A stretch of 64,000 nucleotides of DNA from Pedobacter sp. HDW13 (GCF_011303555.1 NZ_CP049868.1:3410001-3474000); one strand, 5' to 3'. Numbered from the stretch's first letter, positions 1-9,548 are shown. The notes: a model not told the origin generated them from the letters alone. Numbers and translations are program-made.

Positions 1-2817
1 GACGAAGCTAACCTTAGTGATGTAGTGGTAGTTGGTTTTGGTAAGCAAAAAAAGAGCAGCCTGGTAAGTTCCGTTTCTTCGGTAAAGGGCGATGCACTAC
101 GCATACCCACCCGCAGCTTAACTAATGCCATTGCCGGCCAGGTACCCGGTATTATTGCCATTCAGCGATCGGGAGAACCGGGTTATGATAATGCCGAATT
201 CTGGATCAGGGGAGTAAGTTCCTTTGCCGGCGGAACCAATCCGCTTGTGCTGGTTGATGGGATACCTCGCGCCATGACTGATATTGAACCAGATGAAATT
301 GAAACCTTTAACGTATTGAAAGATGCTGCAGCCACAGCAGTATATGGGGCAGAAGGGGCTAATGGTGTAATTTTAATTACTTCAAAGCGCGGTGTGGTGC
401 AAAAAACAAAAATTACCTACCGTGGCGAGTATACACAGAATAAACCCACCAGGCTCCCCGAGTTTATGGATTCTTACGATTACCTTTTTGCTTATAATGA
501 AGCCTTGCGTAATGAGGATAGTCCGGTGTTTAAAACAGATGAGCAGCTGGCCTTGTATAAGAATGGTACAGACCCTGATTTATATCCGAATGCCAAGTTT
601 CTGGATGTTATGCTCAGAGATAATACCTACAATACCCGCCATACTTTAAATTTCAGAGGTGGGGGCGATATTGCTAAGTTTTTTGTTTCGGGCGCTTACT
701 ATCAGGAAAACGGAATTTTTAATTCCAATCCCAATAATATTTATGATAATAATCTGGGGCTTAAGCGCTACAATCTGCGTAGCAATATTGATTTAAATGT
801 TACCAAAACAACTGTATTGGGAGTAGATTTGAGCGGACAATACCTGTTAACAAACTATCCGGGTACAGGAACTGCAGCCATTTTTTCGCGGATGATGGGT
901 GTGCCGGGTTATCTTTTTCCTGCCGTTTACTCAGATGGCACTATAGCCGGCCATCCGGGTATTCCAAGTTCCAACCGCTCTAACCCCTACAATTTGTTAA
1001 TGGAATCGGGTTATGCTAAAGAATGGAGAACAAGTTTACAATCCAAATTATCTTTAGATCAAAAGTTAGATTTTATTACCAAAGGATTGAGCTTTAGAGG
1101 GATTGTTAGTTTTGATGCTACCATGAATTATTACATGAACAGACTAAAGTCGCCTAAACAGTTCAATGCAACCGCACGCGATGCCAATGGTAAGCTAATC
1201 TTTACTCAGGTTGGAAATCCTGAAACAACTTTGGGCGAGCCTGTAGAAACAAGTAATGGTCAGAAAAATATCTATTTAGAAAGTTCATTAAATTATAACC
1301 GTGTTTTCGCAAACGATCATACTGTTGGCGCTATGTTGTTAACTTACCAAAAAGAAGCACAGCAGCAAGGGGAGGCATTGGCCTTTAAAAAGCAGGCTTA
1401 TGTGGGTAGGCTAACCTATAACTACGCCAACCGGTATTCTGTAGAAGGCAATTTCGGCGTAACCGGAAGTGAAACTTTTTCGCCCGGTAACCGTTTTGGT
1501 TTTTTTCCTGCAATAGGTGGGGCATGGTATGCCAGTAACGAACCTTTTTATCCTGAAGCGCTGCGTAAGGTAGTATCATCTTTAAAATTCAGGGCATCTG
1601 TTGGTAAAACAGGTAACGACAATACCGGCGGGGCAAGATTTCTTTACCGTGGTACCTATACCACTGGCACCACCGGCTATCCAATTGGAATTGGTGGTAC
1701 AGGCTCTCTGAATGGTTTAAATGGTATTGTGGAGGGACGTTTTGAAGCACCCGATTTAACCTGGGAGATAGAAAATAAGAAGAATTACGGAGTAGATATT
1801 GAATTGTTTAAAGGTGCTGTAGATTTTTCTGTTGATTATTTCAATAACCTGCGCTCCAGTATTTTATTGCAACGCCGCACTGTTTCGGGCGTTACCGGCT
1901 TCAGGCAGTCGCCATGGCAAAATTTCGGTTCGGTATCCAACAAAGGGATGGACGGATCAGTTAACATTAAACAAAATATTGGCGGTTTGAAATTAACGGC
2001 GCGGGGTAACTTAACTATTGCCAAAAACAAAATACTCGAGATTGATGAACTACCACAACCTTATCCCTGGATGAACCAAACCGGGACAAGCATTGGTGAG
2101 TGGAACCTGTATACAGCTGATGGTTTATATGCCGATAACGATTTTACACTCGTTACCGATGCCGCAGGGAAACGTACCTACACTTTAAAACCAGGGCTAC
2201 CTGTAAGCACACTGGGTGGTGTAGTTAGGCCCGGCGATATTAAATACAAGGATTTAAACGGTGACGGGAAGATCGATAATTTTGACCGGAGCTATTATAC
2301 AGGCAGTAATCCTGCTAATCCGGGCATTGTGTACGGTTTTGGGCTCAATGCCGAGTATAAGGGTTTTTACGGCAGTATCTTTTTTCAGGGTGTGGGGCGT
2401 ACCTCAACCGTATTTGGTCAATTTGCGGGCGGTAACTTTTTTCCATTTGCATTTGGCGTCGAAGAGTCAAATTTAAGAGCAGAAGCCGCTAACAGGTGGA
2501 CTGAGGCTAATCCAAGTCAGGATGTGATGTATCCGAGGTTGCACTCCAATAGTTTTGCAAACAATCAGGTAGCCAGCACCTGGTGGCTGAGAGATGCCAG
2601 TTTTATTCGTTTAAAAAATATTGAACTGGGTTATCGTTTCCCTAAAAAAATGCTGCGGAAAATTGGTTTCGAAACCGGCAGGATATACTTAATGGGTAAT
2701 AATTTAGCCGTTTGGGATAACATTAAAATGTGGGATCCTGAGATCGGGAATGCCAATGAAGGCCTAAATTACCCCATTCCGCGTTCGTACACCATTGGCA
2801 TTGAGTTTAATTTATAA
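1..2817 (+). CDS. SusC/RagA-family TonB-dependent outer-membrane receptor, 5'-truncated by window
   Basis: Outer-membrane TonB-dependent transporter for glycan or oligomer import, paired with the SusD that follows. The reading frame is open from base 1 (first residues DEANLSDVVVVGFGK), so the start codon lies outside the window. The first residues are the usual link between the carboxypeptidase-like domain and the plug. The plug follows (RIPTRSLTNAIAGQVPG, then the conserved VLVDG and FNVLKDAAATAVYG), then a long beta-barrel ending in an aromatic-rich C terminus (TIGIEFNL). Whether it has an STN signalling domain cannot be seen. The stop lies 16 bases before the SusD start, so the two are surely co-transcribed. 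The family call is firm; the substrate is unknown, though the adjacent fucosidase suggests a fucosylated glycan. Confidence 0.95.
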   Translation, partial: DEANLSDVVVVGFGKQKKSSLVSSVSSVKGDALRIPTRSLTNAIAGQVPGIIAIQRSGEPGYDNAEFWIRGVSSFAGGTNPLVLVDGIPRAMTDIEPDEIETFNVLKDAAATAVYGAEGANGVILITSKRGVVQKTKITYRGEYTQNKPTRLPEFMDSYDYLFAYNEALRNEDSPVFKTDEQLALYKNGTDPDLYPNAKFLDVMLRDNTYNTRHTLNFRGGGDIAKFFVSGAYYQENGIFNSNPNNIYDNNLGLKRYNLRSNIDLNVTKTTVLGVDLSGQYLLTNYPGTGTAAIFSRMMGVPGYLFPAVYSDGTIAGHPGIPSSNRSNPYNLLMESGYAKEWRTSLQSKLSLDQKLDFITKGLSFRGIVSFDATMNYYMNRLKSPKQFNATARDANGKLIFTQVGNPETTLGEPVETSNGQKNIYLESSLNYNRVFANDHTVGAMLLTYQKEAQQQGEALAFKKQAYVGRLTYNYANRYSVEGNFGVTGSETFSPGNRFGFFPAIGGAWYASNEPFYPEALRKVVSSLKFRASVGKTGNDNTGGARFLYRGTYTTGTTGYPIGIGGTGSLNGLNGIVEGRFEAPDLTWEIENKKNYGVDIELFKGAVDFSVDYFNNLRSSILLQRRTVSGVTGFRQSPWQNFGSVSNKGMDGSVNIKQNIGGLKLTARGNLTIAKNKILEIDELPQPYPWMNQTGTSIGEWNLYTADGLYADNDFTLVTDAAGKRTYTLKPGLPVSTLGGVVRPGDIKYKDLNGDGKIDNFDRSYYTGSNPANPGIVYGFGLNAEYKGFYGSIFFQGVGRTSTVFGQFAGGNFFPFAFGVEESNLRAEAANRWTEANPSQDVMYPRLHSNSFANNQVASTWWLRDASFIRLKNIELGYRFPKKMLRKIGFETGRIYLMGNNLAVWDNIKMWDPEIGNANEGLNYPIPRSYTIGIEFNL

Positions 2818-2833
2818 TATCCAAAGAAGAAGA

Positions 2834-4711
2834 ATGATGAAATCAAAAATATATAAAGCCTTGTTGCTGTGCTGCATGATCATAAGTCTAGGTTCGTGCA
2901 GTAAAAACTATTTAAATGTATCCGATGAGCTTGCAGGTCAGCTTACACTCGACCAGATTTTTTCTACACCGGCCAATGCACGTGCTTTCCACCGCAATAT
3001 TTTTGCAGGTATTGGCACTTCATCGGCAATGGTTTTTCAGTTATCTACTACAGCCGTTAGGGGGGTAGATAATCCCTGGCCAGCTTTTACCGATGAAAAC
3101 AGAAACCAGCAAGGTGCTTTCAGGGTAGAACCGCCTGCAGGTTTTAATGCTTCAAATGCACCATTTAGCCGTTGGGATTTATACCTGTATATCCGCCAGG
3201 CCAATGTTTTTATGGCCAATGCTAAGGTTATACCTCGTGTTGGTGGCACTTCGTCGGGTGGCACTGTTGCCGATGCTATCGAGGAGCCTGAATTTAAAAA
3301 GTTAATGGCACAGGCCAGGTTTCTAAGGGCGTATTATCATTATTTGTTGTTCGAACTATATGGGCCAATTCCGATTATGGATAAGACTGTTAACCCTAAT
3401 GATGCCGATTTGGATTTTGAGCGCAATAGTGTGGATGAAGTGGTAAATTATGTAACCAAAGAGATGGATGCCGTAGCTCCCGATCTTGATGAATATATTC
3501 CCTTAACCGATATCAATAATCTCGCTCTGCCGACCAAAGGTGTTGCCCTTGCTATAAAGGCCAAAATACTGGTTATGGCTGCCAGTCCACTGTACAATGG
3601 TGGTTTTGCTGAAGCAATGGCATTAACCAATAAGAGTGGTAAGAAGTTGTTCCCGGCAAAAGATGATAACAAATGGCAAAAAGCGGTTAATGCACTTCAG
3701 GATTTTATTAATTTCTCGGTCGGTAAATATGATTTGTACCGCGAATTTACTGCAGGAGTATTAGATCCCGATAAATCTATTTATCAGTTGTTTCAGGCTA
3801 TGAACAGTGAAGTAATCTGGGCAAGTGGTAACGAAGCCTACGGCAGCATTTCTTCGGGAGATGGTATGGTACGCCGGGCAACCCCACGTAGCCAGGGTGG
3901 TTATGGAAATGTTGGCACTACACAGGAATTGGTGGATGCCTTCTTTATGAAAAACGGTAAATCCATTAACGATTCAGGATCGGGTTATAGCGAGGTAGGT
4001 TTTTCCACTGTAACCGAGGTGCCTGCAGGAAGATCTGAAGCAGGGACTTTTAACATGTATGTAAACCGCGAGCCCCGTTTTTATGCTTCTATTGTTTATC
4101 ATGGAAAAAGATGGCCTGTAACCAACGCACTGATTAAGTTTACCAAGGGAAATGGTAACGATATTGCTTCTAACTATTCGATTACCGGTTACAACATGTA
4201 CAAACGCTTAAACAGAACAGTAAGCCAGTCGGTAACCACGGCACCGAAAAGCTTTTACCGCCCTTCTTTTATCTTTCGCTTAGCGGAATTTTACCTTTTA
4301 TATGCCGAGGCATTAAATGAAGTTAATCCTGCCGATCCTAAAATTGCCCAGTACGTAGATTTGGTACGCGAACGTGCAGGTATTCCCAAATGGAGCGTAA
4401 GTAATCCGGCTATTATTGGCAATCAGGCTTTGCAACGTGAGGCAATCAGAAAGGAAAGCCGGGTTGAGCTTTGTTTTGAAGGTCAGCGATATTTTGATGT
4501 GCGCAGGTGGATGATTGCCGAGAATGCTTCGGGACAGGGCGCACAGGGAGGTCCTTTTTACGGTATGAACGTAGGAGCCGAAACCGATGCTGAATTTCTA
4601 AAACGCACACAGTACGAAACCAGGGTATTTACCCGTGCATATTATTTATGGCCTATTCCATTAGCAGAAATCCAGAAAAGTACCAAGCTGGTACAGAATC
4701 CCGGATGGTAA
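2834..4711 (+). CDS. SusD/RagB-family glycan-binding outer-membrane lipoprotein
   Basis: Surface lipoprotein that caps the SusC barrel and captures oligosaccharide. The start is set at 2834 (tandem ATG ATG) because it opens a lipoprotein signal peptide with the lipobox LGSC followed by SKNYLNV, the usual SusD mature N terminus. An upstream ATG at 2795 in the same frame overlaps the SusC end and would add a non-signal extension. Typical SusD features include the motif AQARFLRAYYHYLLFELYGPIP near the first TPR-like helices, the ESRVELCFEGQRYFDVRRW block near the C terminus, and the terminal YLWPIPLAEIQKS. At about 626 residues it is at the long end for the family. It is translationally close to the SusC gene and precedes a fucosidase gene by about 140 bases. 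Confidence 0.95.
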   Translation: MMKSKIYKALLLCCMIISLGSCSKNYLNVSDELAGQLTLDQIFSTPANARAFHRNIFAGIGTSSAMVFQLSTTAVRGVDNPWPAFTDENRNQQGAFRVEPPAGFNASNAPFSRWDLYLYIRQANVFMANAKVIPRVGGTSSGGTVADAIEEPEFKKLMAQARFLRAYYHYLLFELYGPIPIMDKTVNPNDADLDFERNSVDEVVNYVTKEMDAVAPDLDEYIPLTDINNLALPTKGVALAIKAKILVMAASPLYNGGFAEAMALTNKSGKKLFPAKDDNKWQKAVNALQDFINFSVGKYDLYREFTAGVLDPDKSIYQLFQAMNSEVIWASGNEAYGSISSGDGMVRRATPRSQGGYGNVGTTQELVDAFFMKNGKSINDSGSGYSEVGFSTVTEVPAGRSEAGTFNMYVNREPRFYASIVYHGKRWPVTNALIKFTKGNGNDIASNYSITGYNMYKRLNRTVSQSVTTAPKSFYRPSFIFRLAEFYLLYAEALNEVNPADPKIAQYVDLVRERAGIPKWSVSNPAIIGNQALQREAIRKESRVELCFEGQRYFDVRRWMIAENASGQGAQGGPFYGMNVGAETDAEFLKRTQYETRVFTRAYYLWPIPLAEIQKSTKLVQNPGW

Positions 4712-4765
4712 ACTGGCTAAGTTTAGCAGCCCGGTATTAAAAAAGTTTTAAAAATATGCGCTCTT

Positions 4766-4797
4766 TAAAAGCAGCAGCTTAATTGCTGTTGCTTTTA
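4766..4797 (+). terminator. Intergenic hairpin between susD and fucosidase gene
   Basis: A 13-bp stem (4766-4778 with 4785-4797, one G-U pair) encloses the loop TTAATT and ends in a short T run. It lies between the SusD stop and the GH29 start on the same strand. It could be a weak or partial terminator that lowers expression of the downstream enzyme relative to SusCD, or a 3'-end stabiliser after RNA processing. The pairing is seen in the sequence; the function is inferred. Confidence 0.5.
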
Positions 4798-4849
4798 TGC
4801 ATAAATTTATGAGCTCAATTGAGTTTACCCCACACAACCAACAACACAA

Positions 4850-6355
4850 ATGAAAAAGACAATTTTTATTATTTCTTTGCTTTTCTCGCAGGCCTATGCC
4901 CAGAAAAGCATCGTTAGTATTTCGCCCGGCGATAACCAAAGTACCATCATTAACAAGGCGGCTAACGTAACACCATCGGCACGCCAGCTGCGCTGGCAGA
5001 TGCTCGAGTTAACTGCTTTTTTTCACTTTGGTATCAATACCTTTACCGATAGGGAATGGGGCGATGGAAAAGAAAATATTGCTGCTTTTGATCCTGCACA
5101 ACTCAATGCAGAGCAATGGGTTAAAGCCATTAAAGATGCGGGCTTTAAACAGGCCATTATTACCGCCAAACATCATGATGGTTTTTGTTTATGGCCAAGT
5201 AAATTTACAGCGCACAGTATAAAAAATACCCCTTACAAGCAGGGTAAGGGCGATATTGTAAAAGAAGTAGCTGAAGCTTGTAGAAAATACAATATTGGCT
5301 TTGGGGTCTATTTATCGCCCTGGGACCGCAATAATGCTTCGTACGGAACAGATGCCTACAATACTTATTTCGTAAACCAGTTAACCGAACTACTTACTCA
5401 ATATGGTAAAGTAGATGAAGTTTGGTTTGATGGTGCAAATGGCGAAGGGCCTAACGGCAAAAAGCAGGTTTACAATTTTAATAGCTGGTACACCTTAATC
5501 AGGAAATTGCAGCCACAGGCGGTTATTGCAGTGCAGGGGCCCGATGTACGCTGGGTAGGTACCGAAACAGGTGTTGGGCGCGAAACTGAATGGAGTGTGC
5601 TACCTATGGGAGAGCAGAGTCAGGAGAAGATAGCCGCATTATCTCAAAAAGATGTAAATGTAATTCCGACCTTAACGGGGTCTTACAAAGATCAGGATCG
5701 TGGTAGCCGCAGTAAGCTGGTGAATGCAACAGGTTTGGTGTGGTATCCGGCCGAAACCGATGTGAGCATTCGTCCGGGATGGTTTTACCATAGCAACGAA
5801 GATGCTAAGGTTAAAACACCGGGGAAGTTAATGGACATTTATTTTACATCGGTAGGTAGAAACGGGGTTTTACTTTTAAATATTCCGCCAAATACCCAGG
5901 GGCTTATAGCCGAAAGCGACGTTAAAAACCTGGCTGCCTTTGGCCGGAAAATGAAAAACACCTTTACCAATAATATTGCTGAGTCGGCAACGATCACCTC
6001 GGCATCAGGCAAAGACCTAAAAGCCATGTTTGATGGTAAATTAAATACTTATTTTACAACAACTGGTAAGGATAGCTCAACTACCATCGAATTAAACTGG
6101 ACAAAAAATACAACCTTTAATGTACTCTCGCTACAGGAAAATATTGCCGTGGGGCAGCGTATAGAAAAGTTTGAAGCCGAATATTTTGATGGTACCGAAT
6201 GGAAGAATTTTGCATCGGGTACTACAGTAGGCTACAAACGCTTGTTAAAATTTAATGCAGTTACCGCTAAACGGGTAAGGTTTAAAATATTGGCTTCGAG
6301 GTTAAACCCAACATTGGCCGAATTTGGCTTGTACCTTTTGGATGAGAAAGAATAG
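4850..6355 (+). CDS. GH29 alpha-L-fucosidase with C-terminal discoidin-like domain
   Basis: Secreted or periplasmic retaining alpha-L-fucosidase that releases terminal fucose. A Sec signal peptide ends around residue 18 (QAYAQ). The GH29 catalytic domain spans about residues 45-345, with FFHFGINTF near 57, AKHHDGFCLW around 106-115 (fucose-binding histidines), and EVWFDGANGEG at 190-200, where Asp194 matches the family's catalytic nucleophile. Residues about 375-495 resemble an F5/8 type C (CBM32-like) beta-sandwich. The 501-residue length suits Bacteroidota GH29 enzymes. The gene follows SusC/SusD and would process their ligand. Linkage preference (alpha-1,2 versus alpha-1,3/1,4) cannot be told; the second GH29 at 19619 is clearly a different paralogue. 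Confidence 0.93.
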   Translation: MKKTIFIISLLFSQAYAQKSIVSISPGDNQSTIINKAANVTPSARQLRWQMLELTAFFHFGINTFTDREWGDGKENIAAFDPAQLNAEQWVKAIKDAGFKQAIITAKHHDGFCLWPSKFTAHSIKNTPYKQGKGDIVKEVAEACRKYNIGFGVYLSPWDRNNASYGTDAYNTYFVNQLTELLTQYGKVDEVWFDGANGEGPNGKKQVYNFNSWYTLIRKLQPQAVIAVQGPDVRWVGTETGVGRETEWSVLPMGEQSQEKIAALSQKDVNVIPTLTGSYKDQDRGSRSKLVNATGLVWYPAETDVSIRPGWFYHSNEDAKVKTPGKLMDIYFTSVGRNGVLLLNIPPNTQGLIAESDVKNLAAFGRKMKNTFTNNIAESATITSASGKDLKAMFDGKLNTYFTTTGKDSSTTIELNWTKNTTFNVLSLQENIAVGQRIEKFEAEYFDGTEWKNFASGTTVGYKRLLKFNAVTAKRVRFKILASRLNPTLAEFGLYLLDEKE

Positions 6356-6385
6356 GATAAGCTTTTAAAGGTAAAACATAGTTGG

Positions 6386-6412
6386 GAGGACAGTTGTATT
6401 GCAGCTGTCCTC
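6386..6412. terminator. Rho-independent terminator between convergent fucosidase and marR genes
   Basis: An 11-bp stem (6386-6396 with 6402-6412, one G-U pair) with loop TATTG is followed on the plus strand by TTTTATTA. It lies 31 bases after the fucosidase stop and 42 bases from the end of the convergent MarR gene, so it mainly serves the plus-strand transcript. Confidence 0.75.
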
Positions 6413-6454
6413 TTTTATTAGTACCCTGTACGCATAATAATTGTATAGTAAAAA

Positions 6455-6886
6455 CTATCGAAACAATAACTCGCTTATCGCTTCGATGTTGTTTCTTAAT
6501 TTTTCCTGCTCTTCGTCTGTAAGTTTGCCAATCATTTGTTTTACCTGTTGATTGGAGGCCGCGTTGAGGTTATTAAAAACAGTATTACCTGTTGGGGTTA
6601 GTGCTAATAAACTCATTCTTGCATCCGCGCTCGAGGCACTTTTGGATATAAGTCCGTTTGTTTCAAAGCGTTTTAGTACTTTACTCAGATAGCCCTTGTC
6701 GATATCAATTTGTAGGATGATATCAGAAGCACTAATGGGCATATTGGCATGTATTTCGTACAGTATCCTAGCTTCGGCTAAGGAGTAACCGCTGGCCAGT
6801 AAATGGCTGTCGAGAAGGCCAATTAGTTTGGTATAGTTGCGGTTAAACGATCTGATGGTCTGAATAATCGATGTTTTGTTTTTCAT
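6455..6886 (-). CDS. MarR-family winged-helix transcriptional regulator
   Basis: A 143-residue cytoplasmic dimeric repressor of the MarR fold. The N-terminal dimerisation helix is followed by a winged helix-turn-helix at about residues 45-100: SLAEARILYEIH, then DIILQIDIDKGYLSKVLKRF as recognition helix region, then the wing ending in SLLALTPTGN. The C-terminal helix is rich in charged residues. It lies 13 bases downstream of the GNAT gene on the same strand, so the two form a small operon read from 7403 leftwards. Two copies of an inverted repeat upstream of that operon (7415-7435 and 7456-7470) are the natural candidates for its own operators. The ligand is unknown. Confidence 0.9.
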   Translation of the reverse strand: MKNKTSIIQTIRSFNRNYTKLIGLLDSHLLASGYSLAEARILYEIHANMPISASDIILQIDIDKGYLSKVLKRFETNGLISKSASSADARMSLLALTPTGNTVFNNLNAASNQQVKQMIGKLTDEEQEKLRNNIEAISELLFR

Positions 6887-6899
6887 AAATTATTTTTGA

Positions 6900-7403
6900 T
6901 TACTCGGTTATTATTAAATCGTAACGTCTTTCCCTGATGGCTTTTCCGAAATGGTCTGATGATTTTTCTGCTGTCATTTGAAATCCAAACCGCTCGTATA
7001 ATGCAGTTGCTGTATGCTGGTCTTCTGTTGTCCAAAGGTAAGCATGCTTAATATTTTTTTGCTGCACAAAACGGATAAACTCATGCATTAAAAATTTACC
7101 CAAACCAATACTGCGATATGCTGGGGCTAATATAAAATAACGGAACTGTAACTGTTCTTCACGGTGTTGGGCAACCAGACAGCCAATTATTTTCCCCTTA
7201 TGTTCACAGATCCATACTTTATCCTTGTCGGCATGATAAGACAGGGCAAATTCTTTCAGGCTTTCTAATACATAGGCCTCAAATTTCAGTCCGTAGTTAC
7301 ATTCTTTGGCGTATAAATCTCCATGAATATAAGCGATATACCCCAAATCGCCCGGGGCAAGGTTGTTTCTGATTTGAATATCTGATAGTTTAATTTGTTC
7401 CAT
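6900..7403 (-). CDS. GNAT-family N-acetyltransferase
   Basis: A 167-residue acetyl-CoA-dependent N-acetyltransferase of the GNAT fold. The acetyl-CoA pyrophosphate-binding motif A appears as ILAPAYRSIGLGKFLMHEF (R-x-x-G-x-G type), preceded by the beta-strand GKIIGCLVAQH and followed by motif B, TALYERFGFQ. The substrate cannot be deduced. It is the first gene of a two-gene operon with the MarR regulator; such a pair often handles a small toxic amine or antibiotic, but this is inference. The ATG at 7401-7403 is 12 bases from the nearer inverted repeat, so repressor binding would block transcription start or early elongation. Confidence 0.88.
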   Translation of the reverse strand: MEQIKLSDIQIRNNLAPGDLGYIAYIHGDLYAKECNYGLKFEAYVLESLKEFALSYHADKDKVWICEHKGKIIGCLVAQHREEQLQFRYFILAPAYRSIGLGKFLMHEFIRFVQQKNIKHAYLWTTEDQHTATALYERFGFQMTAEKSSDHFGKAIRERRYDLIITE

Positions 7404-7414
7404 GTTGCAATTAT

Positions 7415-7435
7415 ATAGTTGACATATTCAACTAT
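7415..7435. promoter_or_regulatory. Candidate MarR operator 1 (proximal)
   Basis: Perfect inverted repeat ATAGTTGA-CATAT-TCAACTAT, 8-bp arms with a 5-bp spacer, just upstream of the acetyltransferase start. Its core GTTGA-N5-TCAAC recurs 38 bp away centre to centre. Size and symmetry suit a MarR dimer. A minus-strand TATAATTG resembling a Bacteroidota -7 element overlaps this region, so binding would block transcription. Confidence 0.65.
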
Positions 7436-7455
7436 GTGCAAAGTAAAATAATTTT

Positions 7456-7470
7456 GTTGAATTAGTCAAC
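7456..7470. promoter_or_regulatory. Candidate MarR operator 2 (distal)
   Basis: Perfect inverted repeat GTTGA-ATTAG-TCAAC, the same half-sites and spacer length as the proximal site. Only the spacer bases differ, which is what a true operator pair would show. Confidence 0.6.
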
Positions 7471-7641
7471 TAATAAATAGAATTATCCTTTTTATTAAGT
7501 GTGTATTGAGCAATTTTAACTATTGTTTTTTAGAACGGGTAGTTAGTATGTGACTTACTATATGTTTTTTTTAAAAAATGTTTTATGTTTGTTACATCTA
7601 GTCTGCTCATGTTATAAATAAAAACCTATATAAATTTAACT

Positions 7642-8202
7642 ATGGCAGAAATGTTGCCTGACGATAATGAGCTATTAGTTTCATTTGATGAAATATTTAA
7701 ACTTTATTATCCTCGATTGTGTGATTTTGCTGCCCGCATGCTGGGAGATTATACCGATGAGGTAGAAGATGTGGTGCAGGATACTTTTGTAATATTTCAC
7801 AAGCAAATGAGCCAGGTTTCTACCCATCCTATTGCCGTTAAAAATTACCTCTATACCTCCGTTAAATATGCCTGTTTTAAAAAGCATAGGCACAATAAAA
7901 TTATTCGCAAATACCAGGAAACGTTAAAAGTTGATGAGCCTGAACAAGCTTTTACGTTGGATGCGATTATCCATGCCGAAATTATTGGCGAAATACACAG
8001 GACGCTTAAAACATTGCCACCCGGTTGTGCCGAAGTATTTAAGCTGGGGTATTTTGATGAGCTTTCCAATCAGGAAATTGCTGAGCGCTTAAATATCAGT
8101 ATCAATACCGTTAAAAGCCAAAAGAAAAGGGCGCTCGATCTGCTCAGGACTAAACTTAAGCCAGAGGCACTTGCATTACTGCTTCCGTTTTTATTAAGAT
8201 AA
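7642..8202 (+). CDS. ECF (sigma-70 family) RNA polymerase sigma factor
   Basis: A 186-residue extracytoplasmic-function sigma factor. The region 2 helix carries YYPRLCDFAARMLGDYTDE and VEDVVQDTFVIFHKQ. Region 4 has LPPGCAEVFKLGYFDELSNQEIAERLNISINTVKSQKKRA, quoted here only in part by its ends: the helix-turn-helix runs from about residue 135 to 165. It is followed by a FecR gene and then SusC and SusD, the standard Bacteroidota trans-envelope regulatory set. The sigma factor should be held by FecR until the STN domain of the SusC signals ligand binding. About 150 bases upstream are AT-rich and probably hold the promoter; a TTTG near 7588 followed 21 bases later by TATAAATA is only a weak match. 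Confidence 0.93.
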   Translation: MAEMLPDDNELLVSFDEIFKLYYPRLCDFAARMLGDYTDEVEDVVQDTFVIFHKQMSQVSTHPIAVKNYLYTSVKYACFKKHRHNKIIRKYQETLKVDEPEQAFTLDAIIHAEIIGEIHRTLKTLPPGCAEVFKLGYFDELSNQEIAERLNISINTVKSQKKRALDLLRTKLKPEALALLLPFLLR

Positions 8203-8302
8203 TTTTCTGTCTGATTATCAGTTGTTTGCATTTTTTTTATTTTTTCTTCCATCCTTATTTGCCGGTTAAGTCTCTTTACCTGCAAAACCAAAAACAAAGT
8301 AG

Positions 8303-9460
8303 ATGAACAACCTGTACCCGTTTGAGATCGCGAGATTAATAGAGGGCCATTTAAATCAGAAACTAACCGCTGAAGAAGAGGCAAAGTTTCAGGATTTACT
8401 GGTTACCGATTTACGCGTTAAAAGGTTGTTGGATGAGTACAGGAATTCGGGAGATTTAAACAAGCGCTTAAATTTTTTAGATGGTTTGGATTTAGATGCC
8501 GCCTTACTTAAAGTAAAACACAAGGCAAATGCTGCAGCGCGAAAGCCAGCCATAATAAAGCTCATTTTAAAATATGCTGCAGTTTTAATATTAACCGGGG
8601 CTGGTATTTTCTGGTATTATCAGGTTAATCTTCCAAAGCAGCCAGGTTTATCTCAAACCGTACTGGTAGCCCAGGACAGCAAGAATAAAGTTACGCTTAC
8701 CTTATCTGATGGCAGAAGGATCGATCTTGAACAACAAGGTGTAATGGTAAAAGAAACCAATGGTACAGCTATTACCATAAATCAGGATGCGATTACCTAC
8801 CCTAAAAACCAGTCGATAAGCCCAGTAGGAAACAATGTGCTCAATGTGCCAACCGGAAAAATTTTTAAAGTTAAACTGGCCGATGGTACTGTTGTATGGT
8901 TAAACAACCAGTCTGAATTAACCTTTCCTGTATCATTCGTTAAAAGCCATAATCGTATTGTATCGTTAAAAGGTGAGGCCTATTTTGAGGTAGCACACAA
9001 CGCTTCAAGTCCTTTTAAAGTAAGGGTAAATGGTACCGAAATCAAGGTGCTCGGTACCAGGTTTAATGTTAATGCATTTCAGCAAAAAACAGTGTCGGCT
9101 ACATTGTTCGAGGGATCGGTAAAGATGGCAACAAATGGCACCGTACGTTTGCTTAAACCAGGAGAACAGGCAATAGCAAATGGAGGGGACATTAAGCTGA
9201 ATCGTGCCAATTTAGAAAAGGTGCTCTCCTGGAAGAACGGTTACTTCTACTTTAAAGAAGATGGAATTGAAACCATTTTAGCGCAACTTGCCAGGTGGTA
9301 TAACATAAAGGTAGTATATGCACAAAATAATAACCCGGAATTACATTATAGCGGAAAAATATCAAGGGCTGAAAAATTGGAAGATGTGTTGAAAATACTA
9401 GCAGATATTACCGGAATGAAATTTAAAAGAAATGGTAATACGCTCTCAGTTGATAATTAA
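8303..9460 (+). CDS. FecR-family anti-sigma factor / sigma regulator
   Basis: A 385-residue single-span inner-membrane protein. The N-terminal cytoplasmic part (1-83) binds the sigma factor, one transmembrane helix lies at about 85-107 (LILKYAAVLILTGAGIFWYY), and the periplasmic part contains the FecR domain with DGTVVWLNNQSELTFP, LKGEAYFEVAH and KVLGTRFNVNAF. A DUF4974-type C-terminal domain (KNGYFYFKEDGIETILAQLARWYN) ends the protein. It follows its ECF sigma by 100 bases. Its role is to keep the sigma factor inactive and relay a signal from the STN domain of the following SusC. Confidence 0.93.
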   Translation: MNNLYPFEIARLIEGHLNQKLTAEEEAKFQDLLVTDLRVKRLLDEYRNSGDLNKRLNFLDGLDLDAALLKVKHKANAAARKPAIIKLILKYAAVLILTGAGIFWYYQVNLPKQPGLSQTVLVAQDSKNKVTLTLSDGRRIDLEQQGVMVKETNGTAITINQDAITYPKNQSISPVGNNVLNVPTGKIFKVKLADGTVVWLNNQSELTFPVSFVKSHNRIVSLKGEAYFEVAHNASSPFKVRVNGTEIKVLGTRFNVNAFQQKTVSATLFEGSVKMATNGTVRLLKPGEQAIANGGDIKLNRANLEKVLSWKNGYFYFKEDGIETILAQLARWYNIKVVYAQNNNPELHYSGKISRAEKLEDVLKILADITGMKFKRNGNTLSVDN

Positions 9461-9548
9461 AAATAATTTACCAACAAATTAATAACCGCTGCCTATGATA
9501 AAATAAAATCTACGTTTGCTTACAAACACAAATGAACCTAAAAAAAAT

